Shown one piece after another: positions 24,951-38,261 of a stretch of 64,000 nucleotides of DNA. The stretch spans positions 563-64,562 of the forward strand of contig DHAE01000014.1 in NCBI GenBank assembly GCA_002397315.1, in the 5' to 3' direction. Below the pieces are notes generated by a model, which was given only the letters and a program-made list of their open reading frames with translations, did not search any database and was not told the origin of the DNA. How positions within the stretch are numbered: position 1 is the stretch's first letter; each line of letters opens with the position of its first letter. Source of the stretch: Comamonadaceae bacterium UBA4962. Its GTDB lineage: Bacteria > Pseudomonadota > Gammaproteobacteria > Burkholderiales > Burkholderiaceae_C. The translations under genes and the position numbers were made by a program.

Positions 24951-26199
24951 GGCACCGCCCACCGCCGGCCTGCCGCTGCGCTGGCGCGACCTGCGCCCGG
25001 GCGGGGACGCCGATCTGGGAACTGCGCTCGCGCGCTTCCTCGGCGTGCCGGCCGTGCAGATCGAATGCTCGGGCACCGCCGCGCTGGTGATCGCCCTCTC
25101 CGCGCTGCGCGCGGCCGAGCCCCGCCGCGACGAAATCATCGCACCCGCGTACACCTGCCCGCTGGTGGCACTGGCCGCCGCCCACTGCGGCCTGCGCCTG
25201 CGCCTGTGCGACCTGCGGCCGGGCAGCCTCGATCTGTGCCCCCACTCGCTCGCCGCGCTCTGCGGCCCGCGCACGCTGGCCGTGCTGCCCACGCACCTGG
25301 CCGGCCGCGTGACCGACGTGTCGCCGGCCCGGGCCATCGCGCGGACGGCGGGTGCCCGCGTCATCGAGGACGCGGCCCAGGCCCTGGGCGCGCGGCAGGA
25401 AGGCGGTGCCTGCATCGGTACCGGCAGCGACATGGTCTTCTTCAGCATGGCCGTCGGCAAGGGGCTCACGCTGTACGAAGGCGGCGCCCTGGTGGTGGCC
25501 GACCCCGTCCTGCGCGCGGCCTGTGCGCAGGCCGCTGCCGCGCTCGCGCCCTGGCGCCGCGGTTGGGAATGGCGGCGCAGCCTGGAACTGATCGGCTACG
25601 CCGCGCTCTACCGCCCCGCCGGCCTGCCGCTGGCCTACGGACTGCCGCTGCGCCGGGCGCTCGCGCGCGGCGACCGCATCGGTGCCGCGGGCGACGATTT
25701 CGACGACGCCATTCCGCTGCACCGCGTGGGCCGCTGGCGGCAGGCCGTGGGCGTGCGCGCCCTGGAGCGACTGCCGGCATGGCTCGATGAGGGCGAGGCG
25801 CGCGCGCGACAGCGCATCGCCGTACTGCGCGACCAGGTGCCCGCCGTGGAGGTGCTGCAGGACAGCGCCACCGTGCCCGGCGCCCGCGGCACCTGGCCGA
25901 CCCTGCTGGTGCTCATGCCCGATGCGCCCAGCCGCGAGACCGCCCTCCGCGACCTCTGGGGCCAGGGCCTGGGCGTGAGCCTGCCGTTCGTGCATGCCCT
26001 GCCCGACTATCCGCGCTACGCGCGCTGCGTCACCCACGACGCGGGAGACGACTGGCCGAACGCCCGCGACCTCGCCCGCCGCGTGCTCGCCATCAGCAAC
26101 AGCCCCTGGCTGCCGGCTGCGGGTTTCGGCCGCGTGTGCGACGCATTGCGGCGCGCCATCGGCACGCACTCCGGGCACTCCCGACCACGGGCCCCGTGA
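24940..26199 (+). CDS. DegT/DnrJ/EryC1/StrS-family aminotransferase
   Basis: PLP-dependent enzyme of 419 aa of the sugar aminotransferase fold. The N-terminal IECSGTAALVIALSAL is the substrate/PLP-phosphate loop, EDAAQALGAR holds the PLP-ring Asp (144), and the Schiff-base Lys174 is in FSMAVGKGLTLYEGG. The Lys context (VGK instead of the common S-x-HK) is unusual for the family, so the amino acceptor may not be a nucleotide sugar. It starts inside the end of the EamA gene (11-bp overlap) and is the last gene of the plus-strand operon. It could install an amino group on the molecule the locus exports. Confidence 0.85.
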   Translation: MAPEAPPTAGLPLRWRDLRPGGDADLGTALARFLGVPAVQIECSGTAALVIALSALRAAEPRRDEIIAPAYTCPLVALAAAHCGLRLRLCDLRPGSLDLCPHSLAALCGPRTLAVLPTHLAGRVTDVSPARAIARTAGARVIEDAAQALGARQEGGACIGTGSDMVFFSMAVGKGLTLYEGGALVVADPVLRAACAQAAAALAPWRRGWEWRRSLELIGYAALYRPAGLPLAYGLPLRRALARGDRIGAAGDDFDDAIPLHRVGRWRQAVGVRALERLPAWLDEGEARARQRIAVLRDQVPAVEVLQDSATVPGARGTWPTLLVLMPDAPSRETALRDLWGQGLGVSLPFVHALPDYPRYARCVTHDAGDDWPNARDLARRVLAISNSPWLPAAGFGRVCDALRRAIGTHSGHSRPRAP

Positions 26200-26238
26200 C
26201 CGCTGCCGCTGCCGCACCGCGCGGGCGGCTTGCTGCCG

Positions 26239-27147
26239 TCAGTCCGCCTCCAGCAGGTCCAGCAACCACACGTTGAACGCCGCCTGCGCCGTCTGCCAGG
26301 CCGGCAATTGCGCATGCTCCGCATCCGTCTGCTGACCGTCGCCCGCGCTGAGCCAGCGCTTCCACGCGGCGGCATAGCGGTAGGTGGAGACGTCGCCCGT
26401 CACGTCGCTGCCCACGATGCGGCCGCGCAGCCCGCCGATCACCGCGGCGGCGTGCCGTGCCTCCAACGTGCCCTGGTCCCAGTTGGTCTGCACCACGCTC
26501 CGGGAGAACACGTCCTTGTCGATGCTGAAATAGGTGGGCACCTGCTGCCGCGCCAGCATCCGGGTGAGTTCCGTGACCAGCGCATCCGCATCCGGGAACG
26601 TGCGGAACCGGTCGGCGATGCCCAGCCAGCGGCCCCAGCCGGTGTCGACACCGCTGCTCCAGTAGGTGAGCCGGCCCGCGCGCAGCGGACCGAGGTAGTT
26701 TTCCCACGCGTGGCCCCCGCCGATGTCCTCCGAGGTGATGCCCGCCACGTGCACGTGCGCCACCTGCGGCAGCATCGCCACGCGCCGCACCCAGGAGCCG
26801 CAGTGCACACCGAACGGAAACCGCATGTTGTCGGGATGGTTGTCCAGCACCACCACGTGCAGCGGCCGCGCCTGCGAGAAGCCGTGCGCCGCGATGCAGC
26901 GCTCGATGAGCGGCCAGCTCAGGTGGTGGAAGTCGCCGCTGCCCATGAACACCGTGCCGTGCGCGGGCACGGCCGGCATGCCCGCATCCAGCGCCTGACG
27001 GAATGCACGCATCGTGCGCAGCCCGCAGCCGAAGCGCATCCGCTCCTGCCAGTCCGTCGCAAGCGGCAGGCGGACTTCGCCGGGCAGCGTGCCCACGGAG
27101 CCGTCCACGTCCAGCACGACGGGGGGCGGAGACGAGGTGACCGTCAT
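26239..27147 (-). CDS. Arginase/ureohydrolase-fold protein of unknown substrate
   Basis: Protein of 302 aa with the metal-binding pattern of ureohydrolases. A His pair lies in GSGDFHHLS (about 74-75), Asp102-x-His104-x-Asp106 in VVVLDNHPDNMRF, and Asp210-x-Asp212 in YFSIDKDVFS; HCGSW follows like the family's HG loop. The six metal ligands appear to be present, but the surrounding text differs from arginase, agmatinase and formimidoylglutamase, so the substrate is probably different. It overlaps the GNAT gene by 4 bp (27144-27147) and is convergent with the DegT operon, 39 bp apart. Hydrolysis of a guanidino or amidino group is the best guess. Confidence 0.78.
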   Translation of the reverse strand: MTVTSSPPPVVLDVDGSVGTLPGEVRLPLATDWQERMRFGCGLRTMRAFRQALDAGMPAVPAHGTVFMGSGDFHHLSWPLIERCIAAHGFSQARPLHVVVLDNHPDNMRFPFGVHCGSWVRRVAMLPQVAHVHVAGITSEDIGGGHAWENYLGPLRAGRLTYWSSGVDTGWGRWLGIADRFRTFPDADALVTELTRMLARQQVPTYFSIDKDVFSRSVVQTNWDQGTLEARHAAAVIGGLRGRIVGSDVTGDVSTYRYAAAWKRWLSAGDGQQTDAEHAQLPAWQTAQAAFNVWLLDLLEAD

Positions 27148-28211
27148 GCCGCGCCCTCCGTGCCGTCCTGCCAGCGCCGGTCGCTCTCGAAGTGGCCGGC
27201 GAACCGCCGGGCCAGCGCGCGCAGCAGCGGATTGCGCACGTACACGGCATGGCGCGTCCAGGTGAAGCGCGCGCCCAGGCTGCGCTTGACCTCCGGATCG
27301 GTCCAGCCCGCGATGTAGTCGCGGAGGCCCCGCTCCAGGGCGTATTCCAGGTTGACCATCCAGCTCACGAAATACAGGTTGACCTCGCGCGCCGCGGGGT
27401 ACGAGAGGCCGATGTACTTGTCCACGAGGCGCCCGCCGTGCTCGTAGCAGAGGTTCCAGCCCAGCAGGTCGCCGGTCTCGGCGTGCCGGTATTCGAACAC
27501 GATGCCGCCGCTCGATGCATCGCGCAGCAGCGCGGCGAAGAAGCCGCGCGTGAGCCGGTCGAAATGCACCTCGCTCTGCGCATGCACGCCCTCGTAGAGC
27601 GCGTAGCAGGCATCCACGCGCGCATCGTCGGCATAGGCCGCGCCCGTGGGCACCCGCTCGATGCGCAACTGCGCGCGGCTGCGCAGCTTGCGCCGCAGGT
27701 TGCTGCGCCGGCTGGACGACAGCCGCGCCAGGTACTCATCGAGGCTGCCGAAGTCGATCGGCACATAGGCCAGCGCCTGCCCCTCCACCAGCACGAAGCC
27801 CTGCCGCGCGCATTCCTGTGCGAGCGCTTCGGCATAGGCGTTGTCCTCGCTGCCCAAGAGCGGCGAATCCTGCGGGATGTCCTTCACGATCGCGAGCTGG
27901 AAGCCGCGGCCCGGGCCGGTGCGCACCGCCTCGGCGAACGCGGCCGGCGCCATCGCCTGCGGCAGCGGCGCGTACTCCGTCACCGTGGTACCCACGAAGG
28001 CCGTGCGCACGCGCAGCCACCGGGACCAGCGCCCGAACAGCGGCCAGCCGCGCAGCCGCGCCTTGAGCGCGTCGTCCGCCGTCGTGAGCAGATCGAACGG
28101 CGCCGAGAACACCGGCACCGGCAGGCCCTCGAGCCAGGCGAAACCCTCCGGCGGGTGCGCGCCGGCATGCGCCACGAGCGATTCCGGCTCCAACCGGTTG
28201 CGCCAGCTCAT
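27144..28211 (-). CDS. GNAT-fold acyl/aminoacyl transferase (FemAB/BioF2-like)
   Basis: Protein of 355 aa resembling the large double-GNAT proteins often annotated as peptidoglycan-bridge or BioF2-like acetyltransferases. Telling segments are LSSSRRSNLRRKLRSRAQL, DARVDACYALYEGVHAQSE, and GWNLCYEHGGRLVDKYIGL followed by YFVSWMVNLEYALERGL, the conserved acceptor-domain core. No signal peptide or membrane helix is seen, so it acts in the cytoplasm. It overlaps the arginase-like gene by 4 bp, and a 214-bp spacer with hairpins separates it from the class III aminotransferase upstream. It may join an acyl or aminoacyl group to an amine made by the neighbours. Confidence 0.77.
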   Translation of the reverse strand: MSWRNRLEPESLVAHAGAHPPEGFAWLEGLPVPVFSAPFDLLTTADDALKARLRGWPLFGRWSRWLRVRTAFVGTTVTEYAPLPQAMAPAAFAEAVRTGPGRGFQLAIVKDIPQDSPLLGSEDNAYAEALAQECARQGFVLVEGQALAYVPIDFGSLDEYLARLSSSRRSNLRRKLRSRAQLRIERVPTGAAYADDARVDACYALYEGVHAQSEVHFDRLTRGFFAALLRDASSGGIVFEYRHAETGDLLGWNLCYEHGGRLVDKYIGLSYPAAREVNLYFVSWMVNLEYALERGLRDYIAGWTDPEVKRSLGARFTWTRHAVYVRNPLLRALARRFAGHFESDRRWQDGTEGAA

Positions 28212-28425
28212 GGAATCGCTGCGGCGCCGAAACCCGGGCGCGCTCCAGAGGCGCGGACGCCGCGCAAGGGCCGCCCCGCCGCGCTGGCGTCGCCCCCCTT
28301 CCCGCGAAGCGAGAGAAGGGGCTGACGGCCGCGGCTCCGAGCCTGCCTGCGCAGGCTTGGACGTGCCGGAAGAGCTGCCTCCTCTGGCGGCTGCACGGAG
28401 CGGCGAAGCTGCTCAGGGGGTTGGC
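28212..28425. repeat. Hairpin-rich spacer, candidate REP-like element
   Basis: The 214-bp gap between the aminotransferase and GNAT genes has no open gene. It holds two perfect 7-bp hairpins (28294-28300 with 28314-28320; 28340-28346 with 28351-28357) in very G+C-rich text. It looks like a dispersed palindromic spacer, but a copy elsewhere in the window was not found. Confidence 0.45.
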
Positions 28426-29799
28426 TCACTTCTTTGCGCGGGTCAGCAACTGATCCAGCAGCGCCATCGCCTCGTCGATCTCCGACCGCGAGATCATCAG
28501 CGACGGCGCGAACGTGATCACGTTCTTGTAGTAGCCGCCCACGTCCAGCACCAGGCCGCGCTTCTGGCCCTGGTACTCCAGCGTGCCCTCCAGGCCCATG
28601 TCCACCATCTTGTCGAGCAGCGCGCGGTTGGGCGTGAAGCCGTCGGCCTCGCAGATCTCGGCGCGCAGCGCCAGGCCCAGGCCATCGACGTCGCCGATTT
28701 CCTTGTGGCGCTTCTGCAGGTCCTTCAGGCCTTCGAGGAAGTAGGCGCCGCTGTCGCACACCTGTTTGCCGAAGTCCACCTCGTGCGTCATCTTCATCAC
28801 CTCCAGGCCCAGGGCGGTGCCCAGCGGGTTGGAGGCGAACGTGGAGTGCGTGGAGCCCGGCGGGAAGATCGTCGGGTTGATCAGTTCCTCGCGCGCCCAC
28901 AGGCCCGACAGCGCATTCAGCCCGTTGGTCAGCGCCTTGGCGAACACCAGCACGTCCGGCTGCACGCCGAAGTTCTCGATCGACCAGAGCTTGCCGGTGC
29001 GCCAGAAGCCCATCTGGATTTCGTCGACCACCAGCAGCACGCCGTGCTCGTCGAGCACCTTCTTGATGCCCTTGAAGTAGTTGGCCGGCGGGATCACGTA
29101 GCCGCCCGTGCCCTGGATCGGCTCGATGTAGAAGGCCGCATACTCGCACTGGCGCGTCTTCGGGTCCCACACCGCGTGGTACTCGTTCTCGAACTTGCGC
29201 GCGAAATCGCTCACCAGCGACTCGGCGTACTCCTCGGCCGTCATGCCCTTCGGGCGGCGGAACGGGTAGGGGAACGGCAGGAACTGCGCGCGGTCGCCGA
29301 AGTGGCCGAAGCGGCGGCGGTAGCGGTAGCTGGAGGTGATGCTGGAAGCACCCAGCGTGCGGCCGTGGTAGCCCCCCTCGAACGCGAACATCAGGCTCTT
29401 GCCGCCCGTCGCATTGCGCACCACTTTCAGCGAATCCTCGATCGCCTGCGCGCCGCCCACGTTGAAGTGCACGCGGCCGGCACGGCCCCACTTGGCCTCG
29501 GCGTCCTGCGCGATGGTCTTGGCCAGCTCGATCTTGGTCGGGTGCAGGTACTGGCTGGCGATCTGCGGCAACGTGTCGAGCTGCTGCTTGAGCACGTTCT
29601 CCAGCCGCTCGTTCTTGTAGCCGAAGTTCACCGCCGAATACCACATCTGCAGATCGAGGTACTGCGTGCCGTGGTCGTCCAGCATGTAGCTGCCGTTGCA
29701 GCCCGTGAAGATCTTGGGCGGGTTCACGTAGTGGACGGTATCGCCGAAGGAACAGTACTTGGCTTCGTCCGCGAGGAGCTGGGCAGCGTCGATGGTCAT
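28426..29799 (-). CDS. Class III aminotransferase
   Basis: PLP-dependent fold-type I aminotransferase of 457 aa. The PLP-phosphate loop is FNVGGAQAIEDSLKVVRNAT, the ring-stacking motif FEGGYHGRTLG is intact, Asp259 in LLVVDEIQMGFWRTGKLW contacts the pyridine nitrogen, and the Schiff-base Lys288 is in VLVFAKALTNGLNALSG. Class III enzymes transaminate omega-amino groups such as ornithine, GABA or diaminobutyrate. Start ATG 29797-29799 faces the amidase gene across a 212-bp gap. It heads the three-gene minus-strand group beside the exporter operon. An arginase-fold partner nearby makes an ornithine-like or other diamine-like substrate attractive but unproven. Confidence 0.9.
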   Translation of the reverse strand: MTIDAAQLLADEAKYCSFGDTVHYVNPPKIFTGCNGSYMLDDHGTQYLDLQMWYSAVNFGYKNERLENVLKQQLDTLPQIASQYLHPTKIELAKTIAQDAEAKWGRAGRVHFNVGGAQAIEDSLKVVRNATGGKSLMFAFEGGYHGRTLGASSITSSYRYRRRFGHFGDRAQFLPFPYPFRRPKGMTAEEYAESLVSDFARKFENEYHAVWDPKTRQCEYAAFYIEPIQGTGGYVIPPANYFKGIKKVLDEHGVLLVVDEIQMGFWRTGKLWSIENFGVQPDVLVFAKALTNGLNALSGLWAREELINPTIFPPGSTHSTFASNPLGTALGLEVMKMTHEVDFGKQVCDSGAYFLEGLKDLQKRHKEIGDVDGLGLALRAEICEADGFTPNRALLDKMVDMGLEGTLEYQGQKRGLVLDVGGYYKNVITFAPSLMISRSEIDEAMALLDQLLTRAKK

Positions 29800-30011
29800 G
29801 GAAGGAAAAGGTCCGCAACTGGAAACAAGGATGGGCGCGAGTCTGCGCAGCCAACCTTGATCGACTATCGAGCGTTTGTGTGCGGTTTGTGCAGATGGTG
29901 GAGAACGCGTGCGCAGGGGGTGTGCGACGCGGGCTGGAGGCGCGGCAACCTTTCCTTACAGCCAGCTCGACCGTAGCGCATTAAATTCCTGCCCCGAAGG
30001 GGGGTAACGAC

Positions 30012-30662
30012 ATGCTGAAAATTGACCGGCAGGGGATGGTGATTCAGAACGCTCGCATCATCGCCAGGAGGGAAATGAAAATCGAACGGGGACGAATGGA
30101 TAAAGTCCATGGCATTGTGGTTCACCAGACCAACACCCATTCTGAAGGCCCTGTCTTCAATAGCTATCAGACGGCGAAAGCCAATGGCGCGCATTTCCTG
30201 ATCGCCAGAGACGGAAAGATCTACCAGACCGCATCGCTGTATTTCAAAACAAATCATGTCGGCCGGCTTCGAGCAAGGTGCCTTGCAGAGAAGCGTTGCG
30301 AACCATCTGACATAGCCGTCCAGGCGAGGGTTGGCTATCAGAAGATCCATGATTCGGAAATGACTAAAGAAGTCCCGGATCGATATCCGTCGAACGCAGA
30401 CAGCATCGGCATCGAGATCGTGGGCATCGCTATACCGCCTCCCCCTGAGTCCATTCCACACGGACTTCAGGGAAAGTCACGAGAGCGCTACATTGACGAA
30501 CACTCCAAGTATGAAGCCGTCAACCGAATACAGAGCATGGCGCTCCAGTACTTGGTCGATGAGTTAACCCGAATTTTGGCAGTTCCGAAATCCGAGATCC
30601 ATCGACATCCGGACATCAGCTACAAGAACAGAACAGAGGCCTCTACCGCATCATGGCAATGA
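30012..30662 (+). CDS. Peptidoglycan amidase, type VI secretion effector-type (amidase_2 fold)
   Basis: N-acetylmuramoyl-L-alanine amidase fold, 216 aa. The zinc ligand His38 is in GIVVHQTNT, the substrate-groove text GAHFLIARDGKIYQTASLY follows, the conserved Glu135 is in SIGIEIVG, and the second His is in EIHRHPDISYK near residue 199. There is no signal peptide, so it cannot leave by Sec, and the KIYQTASLY...HVGRLRARC text is what I recall from secreted type VI amidase effectors. It is visibly richer in A+T than its neighbours, suggesting transfer. It overlaps the next gene, a periplasmic candidate immunity protein. No secretion-apparatus gene is in the window. Confidence 0.82.
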   Translation: MLKIDRQGMVIQNARIIARREMKIERGRMDKVHGIVVHQTNTHSEGPVFNSYQTAKANGAHFLIARDGKIYQTASLYFKTNHVGRLRARCLAEKRCEPSDIAVQARVGYQKIHDSEMTKEVPDRYPSNADSIGIEIVGIAIPPPPESIPHGLQGKSRERYIDEHSKYEAVNRIQSMALQYLVDELTRILAVPKSEIHRHPDISYKNRTEASTASWQ

Positions 30663-31102
30663 TCTCGCACTCCTGGGGCTGCCGGATGCTTTTCGTACTT
30701 GCGCTCTTTGCGCATGTTGCAGTGAAAGCCGGGCAGGCTTCCCCGCCGCTGAATGCCAGGCTTCCTTCTATTCAGAAAATCGTGATTGACAAGCCCCATG
30801 CGCAGAGCGCCTACGGCAGCAACGCCGACTGCTCCGACATGCGGATCGACGCAACTCGCGTCCGTCATTTCTTAGCCCACGCCATCGAAGGTACGGCGGA
30901 GGAATACCGGCGTGGCATCGACCAAGCGGACTGCGAGGCGTCCGCCGAAGTGCATTGGCGGCGGGGAGGCAAAGCAACCATCTCGCTGGACGATGCCACG
31001 GGCTGGGGCTCCTTGGAGCAACGGGGCACTACCCGCTACTTCTACTGCAGCACCTGCGAAGGCATCCTGGGCCGCGACTTCCGTCCCGACGCTGCCCGTT
31101 AG
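30653..31102 (+). CDS. Candidate periplasmic immunity protein for the amidase
   Basis: Small protein of about 149 aa, unrecognised by name. A hydrophobic signal (MLFVLALFAHVAVKAGQA) suggests export to the periplasm, where a peptidoglycan amidase would act. The mature part has four Cys (NADCSDMRI, QADCEASAEV, YFYCSTCEG), which could form disulfides, and the RIDATRVRHFLAHA and YFYCSTC elements recall unnamed proteins encoded beside type VI amidase effectors. It overlaps the amidase gene by 10 bp from ATG 30653; a second ATG at 30659 would give a tight ATGA overlap. The immunity role is inferred from size, export signal and overlap. Confidence 0.72.
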   Translation: MAMISHSWGCRMLFVLALFAHVAVKAGQASPPLNARLPSIQKIVIDKPHAQSAYGSNADCSDMRIDATRVRHFLAHAIEGTAEEYRRGIDQADCEASAEVHWRRGGKATISLDDATGWGSLEQRGTTRYFYCSTCEGILGRDFRPDAAR

Positions 31103-31217
31103 CACGCCGCCGCCACGCACAGCCGATCAGCACCTCCACCCTCCAGGCTCGCAAAACCGCCCTTCCCTTCGCACGCCACGCCCCTCTGCCGGCACATCCC
31201 TCGTCCAATCACGCACC

Positions 31218-32118
31218 ATGACACCACGCATCCGCACTTCCCCCTGGCTGCTCGCAGCCCCCGTGCTGTTGCTGTTCGCAGCGGGCGTGGGCCTGTTGCA
31301 GGCGGGAACGCCGGACGACGCCGCAGATGCCCATGCCGGCATGACTCCTGCCGCCCGCCCCGTGTCGGCGGAACTGGTCCAGGCATACAACCAGGCCGGC
31401 AGCCTGCGGGTTTTCGTCCGCCACGCCCTCGCACGTCCCGAAGCCGGTGGCGCGTTCTATGCGACGCAGGTGCTGCGCCGCTGCCGCAGCGTGCTGGCGA
31501 CCGCCGCGCAGGAGCCCGAGGCGCGCACCATGGCGACCGCGGACTCCGCGCCCGCGCCCACGGCCAGCGGCAAAGCCCGCGCGGCGGCGGCCACCCTGCG
31601 CCAGCGCTGCGCCGGGCTGTCGCCAGACGACCTCGCGGAATCGCACATCGCCCAGGCGACCGCCAACGGCCTGGAGCGCGGCGATCCGCTCCTCACCATG
31701 GCACTGCAGGCGGGCAGATCCGCCTATCAGGCACCGGAGCGGCGCAGGTCCCTGCTGTTCGATCTGCTGGCCTCGGGCGATCCGCTGCTGGTGCAGGACG
31801 TGGCGCTGCGCATCGCGGTGCAGACGGACCCGGGCACGGGCGTGCGCGGCCACCGCTTCGAGGGCGTGTTCCATCCGCAGGCGCTGGACGACCCCATCGA
31901 ACTCGCGCTCTACCTGCTGCCCTGCGGGCTGGGCCTGGATTGCACCTGGGCCGCCGACTGGGATCTGCTCTCGCGCTGCGCCAACGGTTTCGAGTGCGCG
32001 GCCAGCCGCCAGGACTACGTGGCGGCCGTGCTGCGCCGCCGGCCCGGCGCCTACGAGCACACGCTGGCGATCTACCAGCGCATGCTCGCGGCCGTCCGGA
32101 GCGGGCAGGTCGCCGTCT

Positions 32119-32126
<8 letters not shown>
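31218..32126 (+). CDS. Exported or membrane-anchored protein of unknown function
   Basis: I do not recognise this 302-aa protein. An N-terminal hydrophobic helix (about 10-30, WLLAAPVLLLFAAGVGLLQ) suggests export or membrane anchoring. The rest is predicted mostly helical and Ala/Arg/Leu-rich, with Cys residues in LRRCRSVL, LRQRCAGLS, LLPCGLGLDCTW and LSRCANGFECAAS. It has normal high G+C, unlike the amidase upstream, so it may be native rather than part of the island. Its last 8 bp overlap the 3' end of uvrA on the other strand. Start ATG at 31218-31220, 115 bp after the immunity gene. Confidence 0.7.
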
Positions 32127-38019
<5,893 letters not shown>

Positions 38020-38119
38020 CGGGGGGATCTTTCGGTGGGGGGAGGCGGGCCATTCTAGGAAGGGCGGACGGCCGGCCGGAGTCGGAGGGAGGCTTATCCA
38101 TATGGGGGAGTTCGTGCCG

Positions 38120-38148
38120 TTGACAACCACCGCAGGCAGCGGGATACC
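38120..38148 (+). promoter_or_regulatory. Candidate sigma-70 promoter of the receptor gene, with TTGTCAC repeats
   Basis: TTGACA (38120-38125) is followed after 17 bp by GATACC (38143-38148), a consensus -35 with a weak -10, about 115 bp before the ATG at 38262. Just downstream lies a tandem TTGTCAC repeat (38162-38168 and 38172-38178) which may be an operator. Both are sequence-only calls. Confidence 0.4.
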
Positions 38149-38261
38149 CCCACGGCTGGGGTTGTCACCTCTTGTCACATCTGCGGCGCTCGGGCATGGT
38201 GCGGTGCAGCACGTCTACGCCCCGCCGGGCCGTTCCATCCCCGCTTCCAGGAGAGCACGCC

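Noticed and set aside
28212..28425. CRISPR-like or tRNA-like structure in the spacer
   Set aside because: Only two short unrelated hairpins, no repeated units and no cloverleaf pattern.
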